The position numbers were made by a program, and so were the translations under genes. The notes under the pieces are model-generated. The model searched no databases and was not told where the DNA came from. It saw nothing but the letters and a program-made list of their open reading frames with translations. 20,805 nucleotides of DNA from UPXZ01 sp964541615 (GTDB taxonomy: Bacteria > Bacteroidota > Bacteroidia > Bacteroidales > Paludibacteraceae), in the NCBI GenBank assembly GCA_964541615.1, contig CAZIRA010000036.1, positions 1-20,805 of the forward strand, read 5' to 3'. Positions 8,870 through 15,630 of the stretch are shown here, piece by piece (the first letter of the stretch is position 1; the number at the start of each line of letters is the position of its first letter).

Positions 8870-8966
8870 ATACTATTTTAATTTTTAATGAAAATCAAGC
8901 ATTGCAGGTTTAATCGATGTTAAATGTTTGATTTGCAAATGATGATTAGTGATATTAAAATAGTAT
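8870..8966. promoter_or_regulatory. Candidate operator: 13-bp inverted pair upstream of the susC promoter
   Basis: ATACTATTTTAAT at 8870-8882 is repeated as its exact reverse complement at 8954-8966, 71 bp apart. The near copy sits about 20 bp upstream of the -33 element of the susC promoter, where an activator would bind. The related 9-mer CTATTTTAA and shorter ACTATTT cores recur near 9015, 10101, 11018 and 11132. The likely reader is the AraC-family protein encoded at 10118-11011, by proximity only. Confidence 0.5.
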
Positions 8967-9015
8967 TTACTTAAAATATATGATAAAAATATCTTTAATG
9001 TTAAATATTATAATA

Positions 9016-10011
9016 CTATTTTGTCAATTCTGTTTTAATCACATTTCCCCATTCTTTGATATCTGCGGAAGTCCACGGACCAGTTGAAGAGGCACTTTTT
9101 TGAAGCATGGAGCAGGTTTCGTCTTTATCCGAAACAGACCAGGCTACCCAACTGATGGAGTGTTTCCCCATCCAATCCAGCCAGTTTTTCCATTCAGTGT
9201 AGTTGATAGGGCCGTTTCCGGTAGCTTCCATGCCTGCGCACTCAGACACAAACAGCGGTAATCCTTTGCTGATGGCGTAATCGGCATTATCTCGAAGTCC
9301 CTTTCCGTGAGTAGCTGCATAAAAATGGAGTGTGTACATTATATTATTATAGCCAACAATCGGATCGTCGGCAGCAATGTGGATGTCTTGATCCCAGTGG
9401 GGCGATCCAATAAGAATTATATTCTCTTTGTCAATTTCTCTGATGGCTTTAATCAAAGTTTCGGAGTACTCTTTCACTTCTGCCCAGGTGTAGCGGTCGC
9501 CTTCCGGCTCATTAAAAATTTCGTAAATTACGTTGGGATAGTTTTTGTACTTTGTTGCCATTTCTTTGAAAAATGCAACGGCTTCGTCGGTGTGAACCTG
9601 GTGACTGTGCCAGTCAATAATTACATAAATTCCATTTTTAATAGCACTGTCAACCACTTTTGTGACGCATTGCTTGGCAAATTCAGGATTGTCAAGGTAA
9701 GAATCGGTCGGGCCTACACCCATGGATGCACGTACTATGTTGCAGTTCCACTCATTTGCAAAAAGTGTGACGGTGGAGTCGTTGTAAAATCTTGGCCACC
9801 AGTTGTGCCAGCCGTAGCTTACTCCTTTCAGCACGGTGGTTTCGCCTTGCTCATTGACGAGATTCACTCCTTTTACAGCAAGTTTTCCATTAAGTTCTAC
9901 TGATGTTTTATTTTCGGAAAGTTGATCCTCAGCGGATTCTGTCTTGTTGGCATTGGTGCATGAACATGCAAGTACAACGCACAACAAGATGTAAAGAAAT
10001 CGTTGTTTCAT
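9016..10011 (-). CDS. GH5 family (subfamily 2-like) endo-beta-glucanase, lipoprotein
   Basis: This 331-residue protein starts with a short signal and a lipobox (LAC-S-C, Cys16 or Cys18), then a polar Ser/Glu/Asp linker to about residue 40. The catalytic TIM barrel (about 42-330) closely follows the Bacillus Cel5A type: LKGVSYGWHNWW (61-72), IIDWHSH (131-137) and IYEIFNEPEG (162-171) with acid/base Glu168. It continues with MYTLHFYAATHG (225-236), LFVSECAG (253-260) with nucleophile Glu257, and ISWVAWSVSDK (286-296). Both catalytic glutamates are present. Retaining hydrolysis of beta-1,4-glucan or mixed-linkage glucan is the expected activity. The Cys after the nucleophile replaces the Trp seen in Cel5A. 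It is the only glycosidase inside the PUL; it lies 246 bp upstream of susC in the same direction, apparently as its own transcript. I saw no good promoter in front of it. Confidence 0.93.
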   Translation of the reverse strand: MKQRFLYILLCVVLACSCTNANKTESAEDQLSENKTSVELNGKLAVKGVNLVNEQGETTVLKGVSYGWHNWWPRFYNDSTVTLFANEWNCNIVRASMGVGPTDSYLDNPEFAKQCVTKVVDSAIKNGIYVIIDWHSHQVHTDEAVAFFKEMATKYKNYPNVIYEIFNEPEGDRYTWAEVKEYSETLIKAIREIDKENIILIGSPHWDQDIHIAADDPIVGYNNIMYTLHFYAATHGKGLRDNADYAISKGLPLFVSECAGMEATGNGPINYTEWKNWLDWMGKHSISWVAWSVSDKDETCSMLQKSASSTGPWTSADIKEWGNVIKTELTK

Positions 10012-10090
10012 AGTATTTTTTTAGATATTAGTGTTAACGAATATGCAAATTAATCAATTATTAATGACAAAATATTTGCATTATTTATCT

Positions 10091-10105
10091 AATAGTAATA
10101 CTATT
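10091..10105. promoter_or_regulatory. Short palindrome between AraC and GH5 genes, candidate operator
   Basis: AATAGTA-A-TACTATT is a palindrome with 7-bp arms around a single A, in the 106-bp gap between the AraC-family gene and the GH5 gene. It contains, head to head, the same TACTATT core as the inverted pair upstream of susC, which makes a shared binding protein plausible. Confidence 0.45.
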
Positions 10106-10117
10106 TCAACTCTAATG

Positions 10118-11011
10118 TTAAATTATTACTTTCTTCTTTCTGAAATTTTCTCTAAACTCTTTGGGTGAACAGTCTTTTTTCTTTTTGAAAATACGGTTGA
10201 AATTTGAAAGGTTGTTGAACCCACAGTCGTAACAAATTTCTGCTATTGAGTTTGTGGTGTCAACGAGTAGTCTGCTGGCGTGTCCCAGTCTTATGTCGAT
10301 GATGTAGTCCGAGATGGTTTTCCCCACACGGAGTTTGAAAAAACGGCTGAACGAAACGTATGACATGCCCACAACCCCAGCTAACTCTTCCATCCGGATA
10401 GGATCCTTGTAATGCTCGTTTATGTATTCGTATATTTTTAAAATCCTTCTGCTGTCCGAAGCATCTTCAATGTTGGCAAATGAAGAACTGGAGAGTATTT
10501 TGTAATTGTCACACAATGATAATTCATAGAGAATTGTGAGAAATTTAATGACCGAATAAAATCCTTCTTTTTCAGAAGCAAGCGTGTCGATCATAGAATA
10601 AACTTTCATGATTGCTTCCATTGGAAAACAGATTCCTTTCTTAGCATCTTCAAACATCTTCCTGATAGTGCTGAACTGGTTTTTGTTCAGTAAGTTACCC
10701 AGAAAAAGGTCTGATGAAAACTGAATCGTAATTTCTCGGATATTTTTGGAAGTGCACTTGTGCTGTTCCCATACATGCTCCAATTTTTCGCCCGTCACCA
10801 GAGTTAAATCATAATTGCCGATGATTTCTACTGAATCGCCGATTATACGCCTTATTCCAGAAGCATTCTCAATGAAATTAAGTTCAAACTCAGAGTGTGA
10901 GTGGAGCGGGTAGGTAAATTCGGTTTTCCGCCTTTCTGCAAGGTAAAAGCAGTCTTTGTCAGATAGTGGAGTAATTTCCCGAATAATGTAATTCGAAGAA
11001 TGCGTGTTCAT
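10118..11011 (-). CDS. AraC-family transcriptional regulator with cupin-like sensor domain
   Basis: This 297-residue protein carries a cupin-like N-terminal domain (about 20-100, with HSHSEFEL at 37-44) that probably senses a ligand. It is joined by a helical linker to an AraC-type DNA-binding domain at about 193-292. That domain has two helix-turn-helix units: MEELAGVVGMSYVSFSRFFK (207-226) and the second with IAEICYDCGFNNLSNFNRIF (256-275), then CSPKEFR, the family signature end. There is no membrane segment and no hybrid two-component module, so it should act as a cytoplasmic one-component regulator. It is the first gene of the same-strand PUL and is the best candidate for its control, including of its own gene. 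The effector is unknown; soluble oligosaccharide is a guess. Confidence 0.92.
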   Translation of the reverse strand: MNTHSSNYIIREITPLSDKDCFYLAERRKTEFTYPLHSHSEFELNFIENASGIRRIIGDSVEIIGNYDLTLVTGEKLEHVWEQHKCTSKNIREITIQFSSDLFLGNLLNKNQFSTIRKMFEDAKKGICFPMEAIMKVYSMIDTLASEKEGFYSVIKFLTILYELSLCDNYKILSSSSFANIEDASDSRRILKIYEYINEHYKDPIRMEELAGVVGMSYVSFSRFFKLRVGKTISDYIIDIRLGHASRLLVDTTNSIAEICYDCGFNNLSNFNRIFKKKKDCSPKEFRENFRKKKVII

Positions 11012-11012
11012 T

Positions 11013-11047
11013 TAGTACTATTTTTTGAGTATAATGGTACAAATATA
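11013..11047 (-). promoter_or_regulatory. Possible promoter and operator of the AraC-family gene
   Basis: TATATTTG (11047-11040, minus strand) fits the -7 consensus TAnnTTTG, but no -33 TTG is seen at the right distance, so the promoter is weak or activator-dependent. Between it and the start codon lies AGTACTATTTT (plus strand, 11014-11024), another copy of the core motif found before susC, consistent with autoregulation. Confidence 0.35.
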
Positions 11048-11131
11048 TAAATTAATTTTGAATTTGTAATTTGAATATGCACCAATATCTGCTTTTAAAC
11101 ATTCTTCAAAATTCGACAATCCTTTTTTAAT

Positions 11132-11172
11132 CTATTTTAAATAGCATTTTCCTAAAAAAAGTTGTAATTTTG
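11132..11172 (+). promoter_or_regulatory. Possible promoter of the sigma54-type activator gene with overlapping palindrome
   Basis: TAATTTTG at 11165-11172 matches the -7 consensus. The -33 region shows no TTTG; instead CTATTT-T-AAATAG (11132-11144), a 6-bp-arm palindrome, ends where the -33 element should be. The leader to the ATG at 11248 would be about 70 nt. Confidence 0.35.
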
Positions 11173-11247
11173 TCAGCGTAATGCAGGTCAAATTGTCAGT
11201 TATTTTAATTTTACAAAAATCTGTTTTTACATTAGCTTTAATTTAAA

Positions 11248-12537
11248 ATGAAACAATCTGAATTACAGACAGTAAAACAACGATTTGGAATCATTGGGAA
11301 TTCCAATGCCCTGAACCGTGCTATCGATGTAGCGGTGCAGGTAGCGCCGACAGATCTATCTGTGCTTATCACGGGTGAGAGTGGAGTAGGGAAGGAGAAT
11401 TTTCCACAAATAATCCACAGCAACAGCTATCGGAAACATGGTCCTTATATTGCTGTGAACTGTGGTGCCATTCCCGAAGGGACGATCGATTCAGAGCTTT
11501 TCGGACATGAAAAAGGCTCATTTACAGGTGCTACAGCCGATCGAAAAGGATATTTCGAAGTGGCAGATGGTGGAACTATCTTTTTGGATGAAGTGGCCGA
11601 ATTGCCTTTATCAACGCAGGTTCGATTACTCCGGGTGCTCGAAACGGGTGAATTCATAAAAGTGGGTTCTTCAAAAACGTTGAAAACTGATGTTCGCGTA
11701 GTGGCTGCTACCAATATGAATGTGCCACAGGCTATCAGAGACGGCCGTTTTCGTGAGGATTTGTACTACAGATTGAATTCTGTGCCGATTTACATTCCGC
11801 CGTTGAGAGAGCGGAAAGAAGATATACCGCTGCTCTTCAGAAAATTTGCTTCTGATTTTGCCGACAAATACAAGATGCCTCCGATCCGACTTACAGATGA
11901 TGGAAAGCATGTGTTGATGAATTATTACTGGAATGGAAATGTGCGCCAACTGAAGAACGTGACCGAGCAGATTTCTGTGATTGAACAGCAGCGCGATATC
12001 TCAGCCTCAATTCTCCGCTCGTATCTGCCAAACGAAAACATGGAAAAGCTACCCGCAGTCTTTTCAGCAGAGAAATCGGAAGGAAAAACATTCAGCAGTG
12101 AACGTGAAATTTTGTATCAGGTTCTCTTTGATATGAAAAAGGACATGGTAGAACTGAAAAAAGTGGTAAACAAACTGATGGCTGAACAACATATGCATAT
12201 CAATGAAACGAGCGTCGGTCCAACTATCATTCACCATCCCGCAGATAATATTCCTGCGTCGACAACGGTGCATACAGCCGATTATCTTACTCACGATTCT
12301 TCAAGCAAGTTTGGAGACGTGGATGACGTGGAACTGATTCAGGATTTTGAGGATTATCATGAAGACCAGGAAGACCATGAAGACCAGGAAGTTGTAACCC
12401 TCGCTGACATGGAGAAGCAAATGATTATCCGTACGCTTGATAAATTCCGTGGACGCAGAAAACTTGCTGCTAAAGAACTCAAGATTTCTGAACGGACACT
12501 GTACCGTAAAATTAAAGAATACGATATTGAAGCATAG
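11248..12537 (+). CDS. Sigma54-dependent AAA+ transcriptional activator without receiver domain
   Basis: This 429-residue protein starts directly with the AAA+ domain. Walker A is GESGVGKE (43-50), the sigma54-contact loop is GSFTGA (90-95, canonical GAFTGA), Walker B is GTIFLDE (109-115), and the arginine-finger region is FREDLYYRLN (168-177). NVRQLKN (231-237) closes the domain. A charged linker (about 265-385) contains a long helix and an acidic DYHEDQEDHEDQE stretch. The C-terminus (about 386-424) is a Fis-type helix-turn-helix for DNA binding. With no receiver, GAF or PAS domain, the activator may be constitutive or controlled by partners. Target promoters are unknown. It probably starts the transcript that runs through lptE, the TPR-like gene and secG, an arrangement I recall as common in Bacteroidales. 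Confidence 0.92.
   Translation: MKQSELQTVKQRFGIIGNSNALNRAIDVAVQVAPTDLSVLITGESGVGKENFPQIIHSNSYRKHGPYIAVNCGAIPEGTIDSELFGHEKGSFTGATADRKGYFEVADGGTIFLDEVAELPLSTQVRLLRVLETGEFIKVGSSKTLKTDVRVVAATNMNVPQAIRDGRFREDLYYRLNSVPIYIPPLRERKEDIPLLFRKFASDFADKYKMPPIRLTDDGKHVLMNYYWNGNVRQLKNVTEQISVIEQQRDISASILRSYLPNENMEKLPAVFSAEKSEGKTFSSEREILYQVLFDMKKDMVELKKVVNKLMAEQHMHINETSVGPTIIHHPADNIPASTTVHTADYLTHDSSSKFGDVDDVELIQDFEDYHEDQEDHEDQEVVTLADMEKQMIIRTLDKFRGRRKLAAKELKISERTLYRKIKEYDIEA
12361..12390 (+). repeat. 9-bp tandem repeat encoding acidic residues
   Basis: GAAGACCAK occurs three times in a row followed by a partial GAA, coding for E-D-Q/H repeats in the linker of the sigma54-type activator. The unit length is a multiple of three, so copy-number change would keep the frame. 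Confidence 0.75.
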
Positions 12538-12556
12538 CCCAACATACAGATATTAT

Positions 12557-13069
12557 ATGTATAGAAATATTAAATTCGCCACTTTGATGGTTGTACTGCT
12601 TTTTGTTTCCGGCTGTAAAATTACTTACGGTTTCACAGGAGGATCGCTCGATTATTCCAAATACAAAAGCATTTCGATTGTCGATTTTCCAAACAATGCC
12701 GAATTGGTTAATCCTACTTTGTCGCAGTTTTTTACTGAAGCACTAAAAGATAAATATACCCGTTCCACGAAATTAATGATGCTGCGCGATGGAGGTGATA
12801 TGCATTTGGAAGGTGAAATTGTTGGCTATCAGCTTCAGGCTATGGCTATTAGTGCCGACTCGTACGCTTCTGAAACAAAACTGACACTGACAATCAATGT
12901 CCGTTTTACAGATACAAAAAATCCTGAACAGGATTTCGAAACCCGCTATTCTGCTTCGCAATTATTTGACAGTAACAGAATGTTGAGCGACGTAGAAGGT
13001 GAGCTGATGGATATTTTGGTGAAAGAAATTGTGGATAAAATCTACAATGATACTGTAGCAAGATGGTGA
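12557..13069 (+). CDS. lptE: LptE-like lipoprotein (LPS assembly)
   Basis: The chosen ATG at 12557 gives 170 residues; it lies 19 bp after the activator's stop and is the start that yields a proper lipoprotein signal. An in-frame earlier start would overlap the upstream gene. The signal ends VSGC (Cys20), followed by KITYGFTGGSLDYSKYKSI, the opening I associate with Bacteroidales proteins of the LptE (DUF4390/LPS-assembly) type. Residues 95-150 contain alternating strands. Known role of LptE: outer-membrane lipoprotein that plugs and assembles the LptD translocon, which places LPS on the cell surface. Assignment to LptE is by family resemblance and the conserved neighbourhood (sigma54 activator, TPR-like protein, secG); sequence identity to enterobacterial LptE would be very low. 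Confidence 0.75.
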   Translation: MYRNIKFATLMVVLLFVSGCKITYGFTGGSLDYSKYKSISIVDFPNNAELVNPTLSQFFTEALKDKYTRSTKLMMLRDGGDMHLEGEIVGYQLQAMAISADSYASETKLTLTINVRFTDTKNPEQDFETRYSASQLFDSNRMLSDVEGELMDILVKEIVDKIYNDTVARW

Positions 13070-13140
13070 TTTTTTTAGTTTCATGTTTCGGGTTAAGAGA
13101 ACTTAGTTTGACACAGCCAAACATCCGGCATTAAAATAAA

Positions 13141-13782
13141 ATGACTTACGAAAATTTCATACAGCTATTAAGAAATCCCGGTTCGATTGAGGAGTCGCAT
13201 CAAAGTGCCCTGAGAGAACTTACGGAGAAATATCCCTATTTTGGGGTATCGAGATGGATGTATTTGAAATCACTTCATGCTTCAAACAGCGTTTATTACA
13301 GCAGTGAGCTGAGAAAAACGGCACTTTACGCTGCCAATAGACGGAATTTATTTTTCTTCATTCATCCGGAAGAAATAGGAAAAGGAGCAGCCAATGCTAA
13401 GGACAGAGCTTCGATGTCGGGTAGCTATTTTGATATGATAGATATCATTGAAAATAAGGATGAAAATATGCGTGGTTCTTTGCAAACCCTTGCTGAAAGA
13501 CTGAAAGCTGCACGAGAATTGATGCAGTCTAAACCTGAAAACAGAGTAGATTCCAAAGCATCAGCAGCGACGGAAAATGATGGTGTGAAAAAACAGCCGA
13601 ACGAAGTATTTGAAATTGAAAATAACTTTAAGGAATACGAAGTTCAGGCAAAAACATTTATCAAAGAAAAGAAATACAAGGAAGCGATTGAAATTTTAGA
13701 AAAATTATATTTGATTAATCCAAAAAAAAGTATTTACTTTGCAGACCAAATTCGATTTTTGAAAAAAATAATAAAAACTTAG
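13141..13782 (+). CDS. TPR-like protein of unknown function, between lptE and secG
   Basis: This 213-residue soluble protein has no signal peptide or membrane segment. The N-terminal half is mostly helical (MTYENFIQLLRNPGSIEESH, then YFGVSRWMYLKSLHASNSVYY). The middle (about 105-160) is charged and probably flexible. The C-terminus (about 168-213) reads as one or one-and-a-half TPR motifs (FIKEKKYKEAIEILEKLYLINPKKSIYFADQ). It lies 71 bp after lptE and only 6 bp before secG, so it is very likely co-transcribed with secG. I recognise it as a conserved Bacteroidales hypothetical but know no function; a role near envelope biogenesis or secretion is suggested only by neighbours. Confidence 0.8.
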   Translation: MTYENFIQLLRNPGSIEESHQSALRELTEKYPYFGVSRWMYLKSLHASNSVYYSSELRKTALYAANRRNLFFFIHPEEIGKGAANAKDRASMSGSYFDMIDIIENKDENMRGSLQTLAERLKAARELMQSKPENRVDSKASAATENDGVKKQPNEVFEIENNFKEYEVQAKTFIKEKKYKEAIEILEKLYLINPKKSIYFADQIRFLKKIIKT

Positions 13783-13788
13783 TTATAT

Positions 13789-14175
13789 ATGTACACAACG
13801 TTAATTGTTCTGATAATCATAGCAGCAATTTTACTCACTTTGGTGGTTTTGGTTCAAAATTCAAAAGGCGGCGGCTTGGCAGCTGGCTTCCAATCTTCAA
13901 ACCAATTCATGGGAGTTCGCAAAACTACCGATTTTATTGAAAAAGCAACCTGGGGATTAGCTATTTTCATGGTTGTGCTTTCTATTCTTGCCGTTGGAGT
14001 TCGTTCTTCAAGCTCTGTACCAACTGGACAAGAATCAGCTATCAAAGGCCAATCAGCAGATATCAGCCGTCAGGTTCAAGAAGGAACAGCAGTGCCTAAT
14101 TTCGGTGAAGTTCCGCAAGCTGTAGATCCAAACCAGCAACCTGCAGAACAGCCGGCTGAAAGCCAACCTCAATAA
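13789..14175 (+). CDS. secG: Protein translocase subunit SecG
   Basis: This 128-residue protein has two membrane segments (about 2-22 and 53-70) joined by a cytoplasmic loop with the SecG signature VLVQNSKGGGLAAGF (20-34) followed by SSNQFMGVRKTTDFIEKATW. Known role: accessory subunit of the SecYEG channel that helps SecA-driven export. The tail beyond residue 90 is rich in Gln, Pro and Ala, longer than in Escherichia coli SecG but common in Bacteroidota. It follows the TPR-like gene by 6 bp and is closed by a strong terminator, making it the end of the activator-lptE-TPR-secG unit. Confidence 0.96.
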   Translation: MYTTLIVLIIIAAILLTLVVLVQNSKGGGLAAGFQSSNQFMGVRKTTDFIEKATWGLAIFMVVLSILAVGVRSSSSVPTGQESAIKGQSADISRQVQEGTAVPNFGEVPQAVDPNQQPAEQPAESQPQ

Positions 14176-14198
14176 TTGAAAGGTAAACGAAAATTTTT

Positions 14199-14236
14199 AA
14201 GCGTATCAGAACGGTGACTTTTGATACGCTTTTTTC
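14199..14236 (+). terminator. Rho-independent terminator after secG
   Basis: AAGCGTATCA (14199-14208) pairs perfectly with TGATACGCTT (14222-14231), a 10-bp stem with a 13-nt loop, and the stem runs into a stretch of six Ts (14231-14236). It ends 6 bp before the next start codon, so that gene needs its own promoter, read-through or an internal start signal. Confidence 0.9.
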
Positions 14237-14242
14237 TGTCTT

Positions 14243-14875
14243 ATGGAGCTGACATTCATTAATATACTGGACTACCTGGGTACTTTTGCTTTTGCCATAA
14301 GTGGTATCAGGATGGCTGCCGCCAAACGGTTCGACTGGTTTGGCGCTTATGTAGTAGGTCTGGTAACTGCCATCGGTGGCGGTACCACGCGTGATCTTTT
14401 GCTGGGAGTTTCTCCTTTTTGGATGACTCAGCCGTCGTACTTAGTTGTGACGGGATTGGCGCTTTTGTTTGTAATTGTTTTTGGAAAATGGGTGGTAAAG
14501 CTCCAATACACTTTTTTTATTTTTGATGCGATCGGACTTGGATTGTTCACGGTAGTAGGCATTGACAAAGCTCTTTCACTTGGTTTTCCGATGTGGATTG
14601 CCATTTCAATGGGAATGATTACAGGTTCTGTCGGCGGACTTATTCGTGACGTGCTGATCAACCAGGTTCCACTTATCCTGCGAAAAGATATTTATGCAAT
14701 CGCTTCAATTTTAGGTGGTTTGGTGTTTTATGCTTGCATCAAATTAGATATGGCACCCATCACCACTCAGATTATCAGTGTGATTGCCGTCATCGTAATT
14801 CGTATTTTAGCTGTAAGATACCATGTAGGACTACCGCAGTTGAAAGATCAAAGTGAGACTGAAAATCCTAAGTAG
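14243..14875 (+). CDS. TRIC-family trimeric cation channel (UPF0126 / YadS-like membrane protein)
   Basis: This 210-residue protein is strongly hydrophobic, with about seven membrane helices in two similar halves. Each half has the family hallmark in which a glycine-rich stretch precedes Arg-Asp: IGGGTTRDLLLG (44-55) and GSVGGLIRDVL (about 128-138). The ends are short and polar (HVGLPQLKDQSETENPK). The family (PF03458) was long called a glycine-transporter-like domain, and prokaryotic TRIC homologues were later shown to be trimeric potassium/cation channels. The start directly follows the secG terminator. No promoter of the usual type is visible in the 67 bp before it. Confidence 0.9.
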   Translation: MELTFINILDYLGTFAFAISGIRMAAAKRFDWFGAYVVGLVTAIGGGTTRDLLLGVSPFWMTQPSYLVVTGLALLFVIVFGKWVVKLQYTFFIFDAIGLGLFTVVGIDKALSLGFPMWIAISMGMITGSVGGLIRDVLINQVPLILRKDIYAIASILGGLVFYACIKLDMAPITTQIISVIAVIVIRILAVRYHVGLPQLKDQSETENPK

Positions 14876-14939
14876 AAGTTATCCTGATAATTCATGCTCT
14901 TTTCAAAATATTTTATAGAAAATTCTTAGAAAAAATCTG

Positions 14940-15518
14940 ATGTTGCAAATTGATAATACTCTAATCAGCCTTGACTTGCTCGAAGAGCGATTTGTCTGCA
15001 ATTTATTCGCCTGCAAAGGAATCTGCTGCGTAGAAGGCGATGCCGGAGCGCCGCTCGAAAAAGATGAAATCGGAAAGTTGGAGGAGGTGCTTCCACATGT
15101 TTGGGAGGATCTTCCAAAATCATCGCAAAAAGTCATCGAAAAACAGGGAGTTTATTATATTGATGATGATGGTGAGCCTGTAACATCAATTGTAGGGCGC
15201 AAAGAATGTGTTTTTGCATTCAAGGAAATGAACGGAATATGGAAATGCGCCATTGAGAAAGCATATCGTGAAGATCGAATAGATTTTTACAAACCAATTT
15301 CCTGCCATTTGTATCCGGTTCGTTTGCAGAAATTCAACGATTTGACCGCCGTGAATGTCCACCGATGGAACGTGTGCGATTGTGCAAGGACTAACGGTCA
15401 AAATCTAAATGTGCCGGTTTATAAATTCCTGAAAGAGCCGCTGATCAGACAGTTTGGGAGTGAATGGTACGATCAGCTGGGAATTGCCGCTGATGAATTT
15501 AACAATTCTCAAAAGTAA
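14940..15518 (+). CDS. DUF3109-family cysteine-rich protein
   Basis: This 192-residue soluble protein has nine cysteines: 20, 25, 29, 30, 90, 103, 122, 146 and 148. Conserved-looking blocks are CNLFACKGICCVEGDAGAPL (20-39), RKECVFAF (87-94), KPISCHLYPVRL (118-129) and WNVCDCAR (143-150). The C-x4-C-x3-CC cluster and SCHLYP motif resemble the YkgJ/UPF0153 proteins, thought to bind zinc or an iron-sulfur cluster. I recall this family as DUF3109, common in Bacteroidota, of unknown function. It lies 64 bp after the channel gene and 112 bp before cinA, on the same strand. A metal-binding role is inference from the cysteines. Confidence 0.82.
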   Translation: MLQIDNTLISLDLLEERFVCNLFACKGICCVEGDAGAPLEKDEIGKLEEVLPHVWEDLPKSSQKVIEKQGVYYIDDDGEPVTSIVGRKECVFAFKEMNGIWKCAIEKAYREDRIDFYKPISCHLYPVRLQKFNDLTAVNVHRWNVCDCARTNGQNLNVPVYKFLKEPLIRQFGSEWYDQLGIAADEFNNSQK

Positions 15519-15630
15519 TAGCGGGTAGAAAAACAAGCATTTCAAAAGGAGAAATTAACTTTATATTCTTCATTATTTTTTATAAAATATCAATATTGAA
15601 GATCACATCAACGACGAAACTTTATCATAA

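Noticed and set aside
9307..9903. Open frame of 198 codons on the plus strand, antisense to the GH5 gene.
   Set aside because: The opposite strand encodes a full GH5 with both catalytic glutamates; the antisense product is Val/Cys/Phe-rich without a recognisable fold.
10046..10074. CAAATTA and CAAAATA (minus strand TAATTTG, TATTTTG) as -7 boxes for the GH5 gene.
   Set aside because: Each is one base short of the consensus and none has a -33 element at 19-20 bp.
12437..12556. N-terminal extension of the lptE frame into the activator gene.
   Set aside because: It would put 40 residues in front of a clean lipoprotein signal; the ATG at 12557 gives the expected signal and lipobox.
13085..13110. 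TTAGTTTG (13103-13110) as a -7 box for the TPR-like gene.
   Set aside because: It misses the TA of TAnnTTTG and has no TTTG at the right distance upstream.
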